DNA from: JACMNW01 sp031413495 | GTDB taxonomy: Bacteria; Pseudomonadota; Alphaproteobacteria; Rhodobacterales; Rhodobacteraceae | NCBI GenBank assembly: GCA_031413495.1 | Contig: JANOFE010000030.1 | Location: 22,507 to 86,506 of the forward strand | Reading direction: 5' to 3' | Length of the DNA stretch: 64,000 nt | In this document: in pieces, positions 1 through 7,609 of the stretch | How the letters are laid out: each line of letters begins with the position of its first letter | Numbering within the stretch: the first letter of the stretch is position 1 | The notes under the pieces: model-generated | Database searches by the model: none | What the model saw: the letters and a program-made list of their open reading frames with translations, nothing else | Told to the model about the DNA's origin: nothing | Made by a program: the position numbers and the translations under genes

Positions 1-1229
1 GCCTCGACGATCAAATCACAGCCCGCAAGCGCCGCATAATCCGTCGTAGCATGGATCCGCGCCAGCACTTCGTCCTTCTTTTCTGCGGTCACTTTGCGGC
101 GCGCAATGCCTTTGTCCAGCAAGCCTTCGGAATAAGCACGGCCCCGATCCGCCGCATCCTGTGCCGCATCAATCAGCACCACCTCAATGCCCGCATTGGC
201 CGCCACATAGGCAATCCCGGCCCCCATCATGCCCGCGCCGATGATGCCCACGCGCTTTACCGACTGATCGGTTACATTGGGTCGATTTGCCCCTTTTTCG
301 AGCGCCTCTTTGTTGATGAACAAGCTGCGGATCATCGCAGAGGATGAAGGATTCATCAAAACAGAGGTGAACCACCGCGCCTCGATCTTCAGCGCCACAT
401 CAAACGGCACCAAGGCCCCTTCATACACCGCCGACAGAAGTGCCTTGGCGGCAGGATAAACCCCCATGGTTTTTGAATGCACCATAGCGGATGCGCCAAC
501 AAAGGTCATGAACCCCGCCGGTTGGTAAGGCGTGCCACCGGGCATTTTATAGCCCTTGGCATCCCAAGGTTTTACAATATCGGCCTCCGTCGCGGCCAAA
601 ACCCATTCCTTGGCGCGCGCCAGCAGCGCCTCGGGTGCCACCACCTCATCAATCAAACCACCGGCTTTCGCGCCTTTCGGGTCGCTTAACTTGCCTTCCA
701 GCAAATAGGGTGCCGCCATCATCATGCCCATTTTCCGCACCAAGCGCGTGGTGCCCCCAGCACCGGGAAAAATGCCAACCATAATCTCTGGCAAACCGAT
801 CTTGGCCTTTGGGTTATCGGCGGCAATGATCCGGTGGCAGGCCAGCGGAATTTCCAGACCAATCCCCAGCGCCGTGCCCGGCAATGCTGCCACAATCGGC
901 TTGCCGCCTGTCATCGTCTTGGGGTCTGCCCCGGCCCGTTCAATCTTGCGCAGAATGGCATGCATGCCCATCACACCGTCAAAAATGCCCTGCGCGCCGC
1001 CGGCATCCCGCATTGCAGCGATCACATTCAGATCCATACCGCCCGCGAAATCTTTCTTACCGCTGGTGATGATCACGCCCTTCACGGCTGCGTCCGCCAA
1101 CGCGCGGTCAATCAAGCCGTCAAGTTCTACGAACCCGGCTTGGCTCATCACGTTCATGGATTTTCCCGGAAGGTCCCAGGCAATTGTCGCTACGCCATCG
1201 GTATCTACGCTATAGATAAAATCGGTCAT
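1..1229 (-). CDS. fadJ: FadB/FadJ-type beta-oxidation protein (enoyl-CoA hydratase / 3-hydroxyacyl-CoA dehydrogenase), cut by left edge
   Basis: Reading from ATG at 1229, about 409 residues are visible before the window ends, so the C-terminus is missing. The first ~300 residues are a crotonase domain. Both catalytic glutamates are recognisable, in GLEIPLACH (~residue 126) and GLPEIMVGIFPGAGG (~148). From ~322 a Rossmann NAD site begins (VGIIGAGMMGAG), as in the 3-hydroxyacyl-CoA dehydrogenase half of FadB/FadJ. The protein should hydrate enoyl-CoA and then oxidise 3-hydroxyacyl-CoA. The start has a strong ribosome site (GGAGG) and overlaps the cupin stop by 4 nt (ATGA), so it is translated with the cupin and the thiolase upstream. 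Chain-length preference cannot be read from sequence. Confidence 0.93.
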   Translation of the reverse strand, partial: MTDFIYSVDTDGVATIAWDLPGKSMNVMSQAGFVELDGLIDRALADAAVKGVIITSGKKDFAGGMDLNVIAAMRDAGGAQGIFDGVMGMHAILRKIERAGADPKTMTGGKPIVAALPGTALGIGLEIPLACHRIIAADNPKAKIGLPEIMVGIFPGAGGTTRLVRKMGMMMAAPYLLEGKLSDPKGAKAGGLIDEVVAPEALLARAKEWVLAATEADIVKPWDAKGYKMPGGTPYQPAGFMTFVGASAMVHSKTMGVYPAAKALLSAVYEGALVPFDVALKIEARWFTSVLMNPSSSAMIRSLFINKEALEKGANRPNVTDQSVKRVGIIGAGMMGAGIAYVAANAGIEVVLIDAAQDAADRGRAYSEGLLDKGIARRKVTAEKKDEVLARIHATTDYAALAGCDLIVE

Positions 1230-1696
1230 GTTTTCCTCCGGTATTCGGTGCCGTCTTTGTAGGTGAACCGATGCACGCCCCCCGCCACATGGACTTGAAG
1301 GTCAATATCGGAATAGGTCGCAGTTTCCGCTTGGGCTTTGGTGCCCACCACCAGAAACCGCGCCTCAGCATCTGTATGGTTGATAAAGCAATGCCCATCC
1401 GGCACGCCCGCCGGAAAGGCCGCACAATCGCCCGCCTGCATGATCGTCGGGCCAGCATCCTGCATCATGGTGCATTCGCCTTCGGTGATCATCACGAATT
1501 CATCTTCGTGCAAATGCCAGTGCCGCATCGACGATTTCGTCCCCGGTCCCAGAATGACAATGTTCACCCCGAATTGCGTCAACCCGCCAGCATCGCCCAA
1601 CCGCAAGCTGGACCGCCCCTTCACCTCGGCGTCATACGGCGGCGGGTAAATTGTGCCCGATTTAACCGGCACTTTTGTCAGATCAAGTTTAGGCAT
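1226..1696 (-). CDS. Small cupin-domain protein within the beta-oxidation operon
   Basis: A single-domain protein of 156 residues with a cupin_2 barrel. The metal-binding signature is clear: HWHLHEDEF around residues 60-68, then the second motif PAGVPDGHCF around 95-104. Start choice: ATG at 1696 overlaps the thiolase stop by 1 nt (TGATG); a GTG at 1699 in the same frame is the alternative. Its stop overlaps the fadJ start (ATGA). It is therefore tightly coupled between thiolase and FadJ, which suggests a role linked to acyl-CoA catabolism, but no substrate can be assigned. Such cupins may be metal-dependent enzymes or ligand sensors. Confidence 0.88.
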   Translation of the reverse strand: MPKLDLTKVPVKSGTIYPPPYDAEVKGRSSLRLGDAGGLTQFGVNIVILGPGTKSSMRHWHLHEDEFVMITEGECTMMQDAGPTIMQAGDCAAFPAGVPDGHCFINHTDAEARFLVVGTKAQAETATYSDIDLQVHVAGGVHRFTYKDGTEYRRKT

Positions 1697-2907
1697 CACA
1701 CCCTCTCAATAATCGTGGCGGCCCCCATGCCGGATGCGATGCACAGGGTGGCAAGGCCCATGCCTTTGCCGGACCGTTCCAATTCATCAAGCAAGGTGCC
1801 GATGATGATGGCCCCGGTGGCCCCAAGCGGATGCCCCATGGCGATGGACCCGCCGTTGACGTTGACCAAGGCAGGATCAACATTGAACGCCTGCTGAAAG
1901 CGCAGGACAACTGCGGCAAATGCCTCGTTCACCTCGAACAGGTCGATATCTGTTATGCTCATCCCATTGTCGCGCAGGATCTTTTCGGTCACTGGCACCG
2001 GTCCGGTCAACATGATGGTGGGGTCCGTGCCGATCTTTGCCGTGGCCCGAATACGCGCGCGGGGTGTCAGGCCATGACGGATGCCAAACTCCTTGTTGCC
2101 GATCAGAACTGCCGCAGCGCCATCGACGATCCCCGATGAATTCCCAGCATGGTGGATGTGGTCAATCCGCGCCAAATGCGGGTATTTCATCATGGCGATC
2201 TTGTCGAAACCGGGCATCACCTCGCCCATATCTTTGAACGCGGGCTTTAGGCCACCAAGGCTTTGCATGTCGGTCTGCGGCCGCATGTATTCGTCATGCG
2301 CCAGCATCGCCAAACCGTTCTGATCGTGAATGGTGATCACCGATTTGGCAAAGCGCCCCTCTTTCCACGCCAGTGCCGCGCGGCGTTGCGATTCCACCGC
2401 CAACAAATCAGCGTCATCGCGTGAAAAGCCGTATTCCGTGGCAATAATATCCGCCGAAATGCCCTGTGGCACGAAATAGGTCTTCATCGCAAGCGACGGG
2501 TCCACCGCAATGGCGGCGCCATCAGACCCCATGGCAACCCGGCCCATCATCTCGACCCCGCCCGCGATATACGCATCGCCAGCCCCACCACGCACCTGAT
2601 TGGCGGCGATGTTCACCGCCTCCATGCCGGACGCACAAAAACGGTTGATGGCCAGACCGGGGATCGACTCGTCCAGATCAGATGCCAACACGGCAGACCG
2701 TGCCAGGCAGCCGCCCTGTTCGCCCACTTGGGTAACATTGCCCCAGATCACATCTTCCACGGCATGGCCTTCCAAGCCATTGCGCGCCTTCACGGCGTTC
2801 AGGACGCGTGCCGACAGGGCGACCGAGGTCAGCTCGTGCAAGCTGCCATCGGCGCGGCCCTTGCCACGCGGGGAACGGACGGCGTCGTAAATATAAGCGT
2901 CTTGCAT
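1696..2907 (-). CDS. fadA: Acetyl-CoA acyltransferase (thiolase)
   Basis: A 403-residue thiolase that cleaves 3-ketoacyl-CoA with CoA, the last beta-oxidation step. The acylated cysteine is C91 (NRFCASGMEA), the catalytic His is H359 (GGSIAMGHPLGATGA) and the second Cys is C389 (LCIASGMG). Length fits the family. ATG at 2907 is chosen because AAGGAG lies 5-10 nt upstream; a longer in-frame TTG reading would place that ribosome site inside the gene. It follows the GST gene by 11 nt and is translationally coupled to the cupin and FadJ. A degradative rather than biosynthetic (PhaA) role is inferred from these neighbours. Confidence 0.93.
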   Translation of the reverse strand: MQDAYIYDAVRSPRGKGRADGSLHELTSVALSARVLNAVKARNGLEGHAVEDVIWGNVTQVGEQGGCLARSAVLASDLDESIPGLAINRFCASGMEAVNIAANQVRGGAGDAYIAGGVEMMGRVAMGSDGAAIAVDPSLAMKTYFVPQGISADIIATEYGFSRDDADLLAVESQRRAALAWKEGRFAKSVITIHDQNGLAMLAHDEYMRPQTDMQSLGGLKPAFKDMGEVMPGFDKIAMMKYPHLARIDHIHHAGNSSGIVDGAAAVLIGNKEFGIRHGLTPRARIRATAKIGTDPTIMLTGPVPVTEKILRDNGMSITDIDLFEVNEAFAAVVLRFQQAFNVDPALVNVNGGSIAMGHPLGATGAIIIGTLLDELERSGKGMGLATLCIASGMGAATIIERV

Positions 2908-2918
2908 CGTGGTCTCCT

Positions 2919-3554
2919 TCAAGCCCGATCAGCGGGTGAACCGGGCATCATGTCATAGGGGGGTTTCCAGCCGGGTGTGGATGCGATGGCATCCAGCCAG
3001 CGGTCGATATGGGGCCAATCGGTGCGGTCAAACCCGTAGGGTTCGGGATAGTAAAGATACCCGCAGCAGGAAAGATCGGCGATGGTCATCGACGCCCCCG
3101 CCACCCAGGTATGATTGGTCAAATGGTCGTTCAGCACGGTATAGGCGGCCTTCAGCCGCGCCTGCAGGAAGGGAATAACCCCCACCGGGCGTTTGGCCTC
3201 TGCCAGAAAATTGCCCAAAAACCGCGTCGTCCCGATGGGGCCGGAAAGTTTATGATTGTCCCAGAACATCCAACGCAAAATCTCTCGCCGCTCTGCTGCG
3301 GATTTACCACCCAACTTGCCGGATTTTGAACTGATGTAATCCAGGATCACACCCGATTGTGTCAAGGTCGTCTCGCCGTCCACCAACACCGGCACTTCGC
3401 CCATCGGGTTGATCGCGCGGAACGCAGGGCTGCGCGCCTCGCCATTGAAGAAATCAACAAAAACCGGCTCCCATTCCACATTTGCGAAAGTCAGCGCCAA
3501 GGCAACCTTGTACGCGTTCCCTGACTCACCAAAGCAGTAAAGTTTCATCGTCAT
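2919..3554 (-). CDS. Glutathione S-transferase family protein
   Basis: A 211-residue cytosolic-type GST. The N-terminal thioredoxin-like domain starts MKLYCFGESGNAYKV and carries the glutathione-site loop NPMGEVPVLVDG followed by LTQSGVILDYI. The all-helical C-terminal domain has the folding motif MTIADLSCCGYLYYPEP. It overlaps the small upstream ORF by 4 nt (ATGA). An alternative ATG lies two codons in. The location inside a fatty-acid operon suggests detoxification of reactive acyl intermediates or a maleylacetoacetate-like activity; this is inference only. Confidence 0.9.
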   Translation of the reverse strand: MTMKLYCFGESGNAYKVALALTFANVEWEPVFVDFFNGEARSPAFRAINPMGEVPVLVDGETTLTQSGVILDYISSKSGKLGGKSAAERREILRWMFWDNHKLSGPIGTTRFLGNFLAEAKRPVGVIPFLQARLKAAYTVLNDHLTNHTWVAGASMTIADLSCCGYLYYPEPYGFDRTDWPHIDRWLDAIASTPGWKPPYDMMPGSPADRA

Positions 3555-3826
3555 ATGGCGACTCCCGGCGTGTTGATGCCTGTAGGTGTTGAATTTGAGT
3601 ATTTAAACGAAAAGGAAGCCGAAAAGTAACAATTGGTTAAGCTTAACGCGGCAGTCTCGGTCTTGCGGTACAGGCTGGAGAGCCGATGACCGCCGAATTG
3701 GAAGTCGCCCCGGTTGTCGGTTAAAAGCCGTTCGGTCGTGAAAACGCCGGGCAATCGGGGCGCACCTTTTGCGATTTCCTTTTCGCCCAAATACTCATCT
3801 TTCACCCTGTGCCAAAGCCCGGTCAT
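3551..3826 (-). CDS. Small uncharacterised ORF, possibly largely repeat-derived
   Basis: A 91-codon frame coupled by ATGA overlaps at both ends, to the RHH-like gene upstream and the GST downstream, which argues for translation. I recognise no family. Its two ends contain an inverted pair of a short repeat: GAGTATTT...CGAAAAGGAA on the plus strand at 3597-3617 and the same unit inverted at about 3777-3797. Residues near KDEYLGEKE and SASFSFKYSN are thus encoded by repeat arms. It may be a genuine small protein whose C-terminal part was rewritten by a short repeat element, or just an open frame across that element. No signal peptide or membrane helix is apparent. Confidence 0.45.
   Translation of the reverse strand: MTGLWHRVKDEYLGEKEIAKGAPRLPGVFTTERLLTDNRGDFQFGGHRLSSLYRKTETAALSLTNCYFSASFSFKYSNSTPTGINTPGVAI
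3597..3797. repeat. Inverted pair of GAGTATTTnnnCGAAAAGGAA repeats bounding a ~200-bp segment
   Basis: The left arm (3597-3621) reads GAGTATTTAAACGAAAAGGA and continues AGCCG. The right arm (~3777-3797) is the inverse complement with GGG in place of AAA. A third, directly matching copy lies at 44194-44218. The segment lies within a small ORF on the minus strand. Confidence 0.6.
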
Positions 3827-4035
3827 TTCTTGCGATCCTCCAGTTCCGCGTTGAACAACCGGATACGGTGGGTCAGGTTATCTTCATTGATGACGCTTGA
3901 GAAATTCTCGAAGATGAATGACAGCGCCTCGCCCTCATCCAACCCCGCCTCGGTCGCAAACCGCTTCAGGCGGCGGTAGCCATCTTCGGTCATCGCAACC
4001 GGGAAACGGCGGGTCAGGCGAAAGCGTTTTGGCAT
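3823..4035 (-). CDS. Small conserved hypothetical protein with ribbon-helix-helix-like layout
   Basis: A 70-residue basic protein beginning MPKRFRLTRRFPVAMTEDGY. A short strand-like stretch (RFPVAMT), a helix (EDGYRRLKRFATEAG) and a second helix (DEGEALSFIFENFSSVI) resemble the ribbon-helix-helix arrangement of small DNA-binding proteins, though no family can be assigned firmly. ATG at 4035 has the ribosome site AGGGGAAC. It lies 9 nt after the DUF4287 gene and overlaps the next ORF by ATGA, so it is part of the same transcript. It could be an autoregulator of the small-gene module; this is inference. Confidence 0.7.
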   Translation of the reverse strand: MPKRFRLTRRFPVAMTEDGYRRLKRFATEAGLDEGEALSFIFENFSSVINEDNLTHRIRLFNAELEDRKK

Positions 4036-4044
4036 CGTGTTCCC

Positions 4045-4248
4045 CTATTCCTTCTTGCCGCGCAGATAGGCAAAAATCGCCATCGCATGACCGCGACCCA
4101 AGCCGTAATCAGCAGCCAGCCAGTCGATGAACACACCAGCCTTCGCCATCGGGATCATCAGGCCTTTTTCAGTGGCTAGGGCGCGGAATTCCTCCGCGGT
4201 TTTCCCGGTTTTGGCTTGAATGTTGTCGAGATAGGCTTGAAATGACAT
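4045..4248 (-). CDS. DUF4287-type small protein
   Basis: A 67-residue protein whose opening (MSFQAYLDNIQAKTGKTAEE) and the later segments VFIDWLAADYGLGRGHAMAI match the DUF4287 pattern. It is probably a soluble helical protein of unknown function; some DUF4287 proteins are joined to a DUF5655 domain, absent here. ATG at 4248 is preceded by AGGATTC. It is the first gene after a hairpin that separates it from the acyl-CoA dehydrogenase, so it may come from readthrough of the main operon or from its own promoter. Confidence 0.85.
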   Translation of the reverse strand: MSFQAYLDNIQAKTGKTAEEFRALATEKGLMIPMAKAGVFIDWLAADYGLGRGHAMAIFAYLRGKKE

Positions 4249-4282
4249 CCGCTGAATCCTACCAAAACCGTCGTATCAGGAC

Positions 4283-4318
4283 GGGGCCAAAATTCTTACT
4301 TCAAGAATTTTCGTCCCC
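4283..4318. repeat. Hairpin-forming inverted repeat between acyl-CoA dehydrogenase and DUF4287 genes
   Basis: AAAATTCTT (4289-4297) and AAGAATTTT (4303-4311) form a perfect 9-bp stem with loop ACTTC, extended outside by GGGG/CCCC (4283-4286 and 4315-4318) across a small internal bulge. There is no T-run on either side, so it is not a classical terminator. It could attenuate transcription or protect an mRNA end. Confidence 0.65.
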
Positions 4319-4329
4319 ATAGACAAACC

Positions 4330-6105
4330 TTAGAACGCATCCGCGCCAAGTGCCATGACAGGTTCTGCCCCGGTCTGAATGCGGGCCAGATGCAGCCCGG
4401 TGGCCGGCAGGTGCCGGGCCATATAGTAGCGCCCGGTGGCGATTTTCGTGCCGTAAAACGCCGCATCACCGCCTGCTGCCAGCCCGGCATAGGCCGCCTT
4501 TGCCATCTTGGCCCACATCAGACCCAAGCAGACATGCCCCATCAGATGCATGAAATCGTAAGACCCCGCCAGCGCGTCATTCGGGTTTTTCATGCCATTG
4601 GCGGCAAAATACATGCCCGCCGCCTGCGCGTCTTTTGATGCCTTTTTCAACGGCTCCAGAAACGCATCCTTCAACGTCGCATCGCCTTCGTTTTCCTTGA
4701 TGAAGGCTTTCACCATCGCAAAAAAGGCCATCACCGGCTTGCCACCATCAGCGGCCAGTTTGCGCCCCACCAGATCCAGCGCCTGCACGCCGTTGGCACC
4801 TTCGTAGATCATCGCTATCCTTGCATCGCGGGCAAACTGGCTCATGCCGCCATCTTCGATATAGCCATGCCCGCCCCAAACCTGTTGGGCGGCCACTGCC
4901 ATTTCAAACCCTTTGTCGGTCTGGAAGCCCTTAATCACCGGGGTCAGCAGAGAAATCATCCCCTCCGCCGCGTGATCGCCGGACCGGACCGAGCGGTCAA
5001 TCAAATGCGCGCCCCACAGGGTAAACGCCCGTGCGCCCTCGATAAATGATTTCTGATCCATCAGGTTGCGGCGAATGTCAGGATGCACGATCAACGGGTC
5101 GGCAGGCCCGGTAGGATTTTCCACACCTGTCACCGCACGCCCCTGCAGACGGTCTTTCGCGTATAGAACAGCGTTCTGATAGGCCGCTTCGGCCACGGCA
5201 TAGCCCTGCAGGCCCACACCTAGCCGCGCTTCGTTCATCATGGTGAACATTGCGCGCATACCCTTGTGCAGATCACCCAAAAGATAACCCACAGCACCGT
5301 CATAGTTCATCACGCAGGTGGCATTGCCGTGGATGCCCATCTTGTCTTCGATCTTGCCCACGCTCACCGCGTTGCGCGCGCCAAGGCTGCCGTCGTCATT
5401 CACCAGCACCTTTGGTACGATGAACAGCGACACACCTTTGATACCATCGCCGCCCCCCGGCGCCTTTGCCAGCACCAGATGAATGATATTTTCCGCCAGA
5501 TCATGATCACCCGCCGAAATGAATATCTTGGTCCCGGTCACCAGATAAGACCCGTTATCTTGCGGCACGGCTTTGGTGCGCATCAGCCCCAGATCGGTGC
5601 CGCACTGCGGTTCGGTCAGGTTCATGGTGCCGGTCCAGTCGCAGGACACCATCTTGGGCAGATAGGTGGCTTTCTGCGCATCGGTGCCGTGCGCGTGGAT
5701 CGCGGAATAGGCGCCATGCGTCAGGCCCTGATACATGTTGAACGCCATGTTGGCAGAGACGAAAATTTCGCCCACTGCCGTGCCCATCACATAGGGCAGG
5801 CCTTGACCGCCATAATCAGGGTCGCAATCAAGGGCGGTCCAACCGCCGTCTTTCATGGCGTCAAACGCGGCCTTGAACCCGGTTGGCGTGCGCACAACAC
5901 CGTTTTCCAAGCGGCAACCTTCGCGGTCACCGCTTAGGTTCAAGGGGGCCAGAACATCGCGTGCTACCTTGCCCGCTTCTTCCAACACCGCTGCGGTAAA
6001 GCCTTCGTCCAGATCGCCGTAGCCCGGCACATCTGCCACAGACACGTTCAATACATTTTGCAAAACAAACTGCAGGTCTTTCACGGGGGCTACGTAGCTT
6101 GGCAT
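4330..6105 (-). CDS. Acyl-CoA dehydrogenase, long form with C-terminal extension
   Basis: A 591-residue flavoprotein, longer than the ~380-residue short-chain enzymes and like the DmdC/FadE-type family with an extra C-terminal domain. The substrate and FAD-binding middle region shows TMNLTEPQCGTDLG. The later region has QVWGGHGYIEDGGMSQ and the catalytic-glutamate segment ARIAMIYEGANGVQ, followed by a helical extension ending near LGADAF. It should make trans-2-enoyl-CoA. ATG at 6105 is preceded by AAAGGA. It lies 56 bp after the MerR gene and heads the beta-oxidation operon. DmdC-like activity on methylmercaptopropionyl-CoA is a possible alternative that sequence alone cannot settle. Confidence 0.92.
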   Translation of the reverse strand: MPSYVAPVKDLQFVLQNVLNVSVADVPGYGDLDEGFTAAVLEEAGKVARDVLAPLNLSGDREGCRLENGVVRTPTGFKAAFDAMKDGGWTALDCDPDYGGQGLPYVMGTAVGEIFVSANMAFNMYQGLTHGAYSAIHAHGTDAQKATYLPKMVSCDWTGTMNLTEPQCGTDLGLMRTKAVPQDNGSYLVTGTKIFISAGDHDLAENIIHLVLAKAPGGGDGIKGVSLFIVPKVLVNDDGSLGARNAVSVGKIEDKMGIHGNATCVMNYDGAVGYLLGDLHKGMRAMFTMMNEARLGVGLQGYAVAEAAYQNAVLYAKDRLQGRAVTGVENPTGPADPLIVHPDIRRNLMDQKSFIEGARAFTLWGAHLIDRSVRSGDHAAEGMISLLTPVIKGFQTDKGFEMAVAAQQVWGGHGYIEDGGMSQFARDARIAMIYEGANGVQALDLVGRKLAADGGKPVMAFFAMVKAFIKENEGDATLKDAFLEPLKKASKDAQAAGMYFAANGMKNPNDALAGSYDFMHLMGHVCLGLMWAKMAKAAYAGLAAGGDAAFYGTKIATGRYYMARHLPATGLHLARIQTGAEPVMALGADAF

Positions 6106-6161
6106 TGGCGGCGTCCTTTAAGATCGTTCAATTGGTTTACCGGCAGGTGGTTAGCGCTGCG

Positions 6162-6569
6162 TCATTCGGCGGCGGCCTTGCGGAAACTGGCAAGCACTTC
6201 TGCACCCCAGACAAGTTGGCCTTTCAGCTCTGCAATCGCTTCGTCCAGCTCGGCCCTTTGCTGTTCCATTTGCGCAAGCCGCGCGCGCGCGACATCATAG
6301 GTGCGGATCAGCTGGGTTTCTTGACTGCCATCCCTGTCGTACAGATCCAGCAGCTGTCGAATATCCTCAAGGCTAAAGCCAAAGCGTTTGCCACGCAAAA
6401 TCAAGGTCAATCGCGCGCGATCACGTTTGGTAAACAGCCGCTTGGTGCCGATGCGCAGCGGCGACAGCAGTTCCTTGGCCTCGTAAAACCGCAAGGTGCG
6501 GGGGGTGACGTCAAAGTTGGCGCACATGTCGCTGATCGTCATCAGGTCTGGGGTGAGGGCGGGGGTCAT
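6162..6569 (-). CDS. MerR-family regulator next to acyl-CoA dehydrogenase
   Basis: A 135-residue regulator. The MerR winged helix-turn-helix is seen in MTISDMCANFDVTPRTLRFY and the wing KRLFTKRDRARLTLILRGKR, with the conserved FGFSLEDIRQLLDLY after it, then a dimerising coiled coil (ARLAQMEQQRAELDEAIAEL) and no metal-binding cysteines. This arrangement fits MerR regulators of acyl-CoA catabolism (LiuR-like) that sense CoA thioesters. ATG at 6569 is preferred over an upstream TTG at 6614. A near-perfect dyad (6647-6662) lies 78 bp upstream, so autoregulation together with the downstream operon is likely. Confidence 0.9.
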   Translation of the reverse strand: MTPALTPDLMTISDMCANFDVTPRTLRFYEAKELLSPLRIGTKRLFTKRDRARLTLILRGKRFGFSLEDIRQLLDLYDRDGSQETQLIRTYDVARARLAQMEQQRAELDEAIAELKGQLVWGAEVLASFRKAAAE

Positions 6570-6646
6570 GGTCTGGCTCAACGCTTTTCTGGTTGCAGTA
6601 AATGGACACCGCAAATGGGGTTGTTGCAGGCATCCTACCAGATCAG

Positions 6647-6663
6647 TTGACGTTAACGTAAAT
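6647..6663. promoter_or_regulatory. Predicted MerR/LiuR-like operator
   Basis: TTGACGTTAACGTAAA is a dyad centred on GTTAAC with ACGT half-sites, resembling operators of MerR regulators of acyl-CoA degradation. It lies upstream of the first MerR gene. A second related half-site cluster, TTGACGTGATGTCA at 6686-6699, overlaps the stop of the second MerR gene. Confidence 0.6.
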
Positions 6664-6696
6664 GATACGTCACGTCACATTTGTGTTGACGTGATG

Positions 6697-7062
6697 TCAG
6701 GGCGCGTCAACCGCGCCGTCGCGCAGGGATTTGAGGTCGGCAATGGCTATATCCAGTTCGGCACGTTGCCGGTGCAGGGCGGCCAACTGCCTGTCGGCCA
6801 GATCAATCCAGGCTTTCATCTGCACGCCGGTGCCCTTTTGCTGATAGATCAACAACCATTGGCGAATCTCTTCCAGTGAAAAGCCAAACCGCCGCCCACG
6901 CAGGATCAGGGTCATGCGTGCCACCTCGCGCGGGCCGTAAAAGCGGGCCCGTCCCTCTTTGTAGGGGGATATAAGTTCGATGTATTCGTAATACCGCAAA
7001 GTGCGCGCCGTCACGTCAAAGCGCGCGCACATGTCTTTGAAGCTGAGGCGGTTTTCCGTCAT
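6697..7062 (-). CDS. Second MerR-family regulator
   Basis: A 121-residue paralogue of the neighbouring MerR. It shares FKDMCARFDVTARTLRYYEY, the wing RARFYGPREVARMTLILRGR, FGFSLEEIRQWLLIYQQ and a C-terminal coiled coil (RQLAALHRQRAELDIAIADL). ATG at 7062 has GGAGG 8 nt upstream. It is divergent from the thioesterase pair, with 112 bp between starts, so it may control those as well as the downstream MerR/acyl-CoA dehydrogenase unit. No cysteines suitable for metal sensing are seen, which favours an acyl-CoA-type ligand. Confidence 0.9.
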   Translation of the reverse strand: MTENRLSFKDMCARFDVTARTLRYYEYIELISPYKEGRARFYGPREVARMTLILRGRRFGFSLEEIRQWLLIYQQKGTGVQMKAWIDLADRQLAALHRQRAELDIAIADLKSLRDGAVDAP

Positions 7063-7174
7063 TCATCTTGCCTCCTGTGGTGTAACCTATGCGCAAGGAT
7101 TGCTTCACGCAACGGTTGTGATGGCCCTTGTGGCTGGCGTTGGATTGGCGAAGATGGTGGCAAAGCGAGGGGCC

Positions 7175-7609
7175 ATGACTGATAACTTGCAAACCGCGCG
7201 ATCCTTTATGTCTGCCCTGCCGCACGCGATTGCGTTAGGAATGCAGATCGTGGATCTGGGAAATGGGCGGGCCAGTGTGATTATGCCGTGGGACGCGCGG
7301 TTTGTTGGCGATCCGGTGACCGGGGTCATTCATGGCGGGGCTGTCTCGGCGCTGATGGATACGGCATCGGGGGCGGCGGTGATGTGCCATCCGGCAGGGC
7401 CGCTGGGCACGGCGACGCTGGGCCTGCGCATTGATTACATGCGCCCAGCCACACCCGGCCACACCCTGCGGGCGACTGCAGAGTGTTATCACGTCACCAG
7501 ATCGGTGGCGTTTGTGCGGGTTATTACCACGGACGAGGATGTGTTAAACCCGGTAGCCACGGCAACGGGGGCTTTCACCATCGAAGGCGTCGTCGGAGCC
7601 ATGCCATGA
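7175..7609 (+). CDS. PaaI-type hotdog thioesterase
   Basis: A 144-residue hotdog-fold protein. The thioesterase signature VTGVIHGGAVSALMDTASGA (about residues 47-66) carries the helix and the acidic residue typical of PaaI enzymes, followed by LGLRIDYMRPATPG. It should hydrolyse short- or medium-chain or aromatic acyl-CoA. ATG at 7175 is preceded by GAGGGG; an ATG seven codons upstream is possible. Its stop overlaps the next hotdog gene (ATGA). With the adjacent beta-oxidation operon it may release stalled CoA thioesters. Confidence 0.88.
   Translation: MTDNLQTARSFMSALPHAIALGMQIVDLGNGRASVIMPWDARFVGDPVTGVIHGGAVSALMDTASGAAVMCHPAGPLGTATLGLRIDYMRPATPGHTLRATAECYHVTRSVAFVRVITTDEDVLNPVATATGAFTIEGVVGAMP

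Noticed and set aside
4283..4318. Hairpin as a classical terminator
   Set aside because: No T-run follows on either strand, so it was listed as a repeat/hairpin only.
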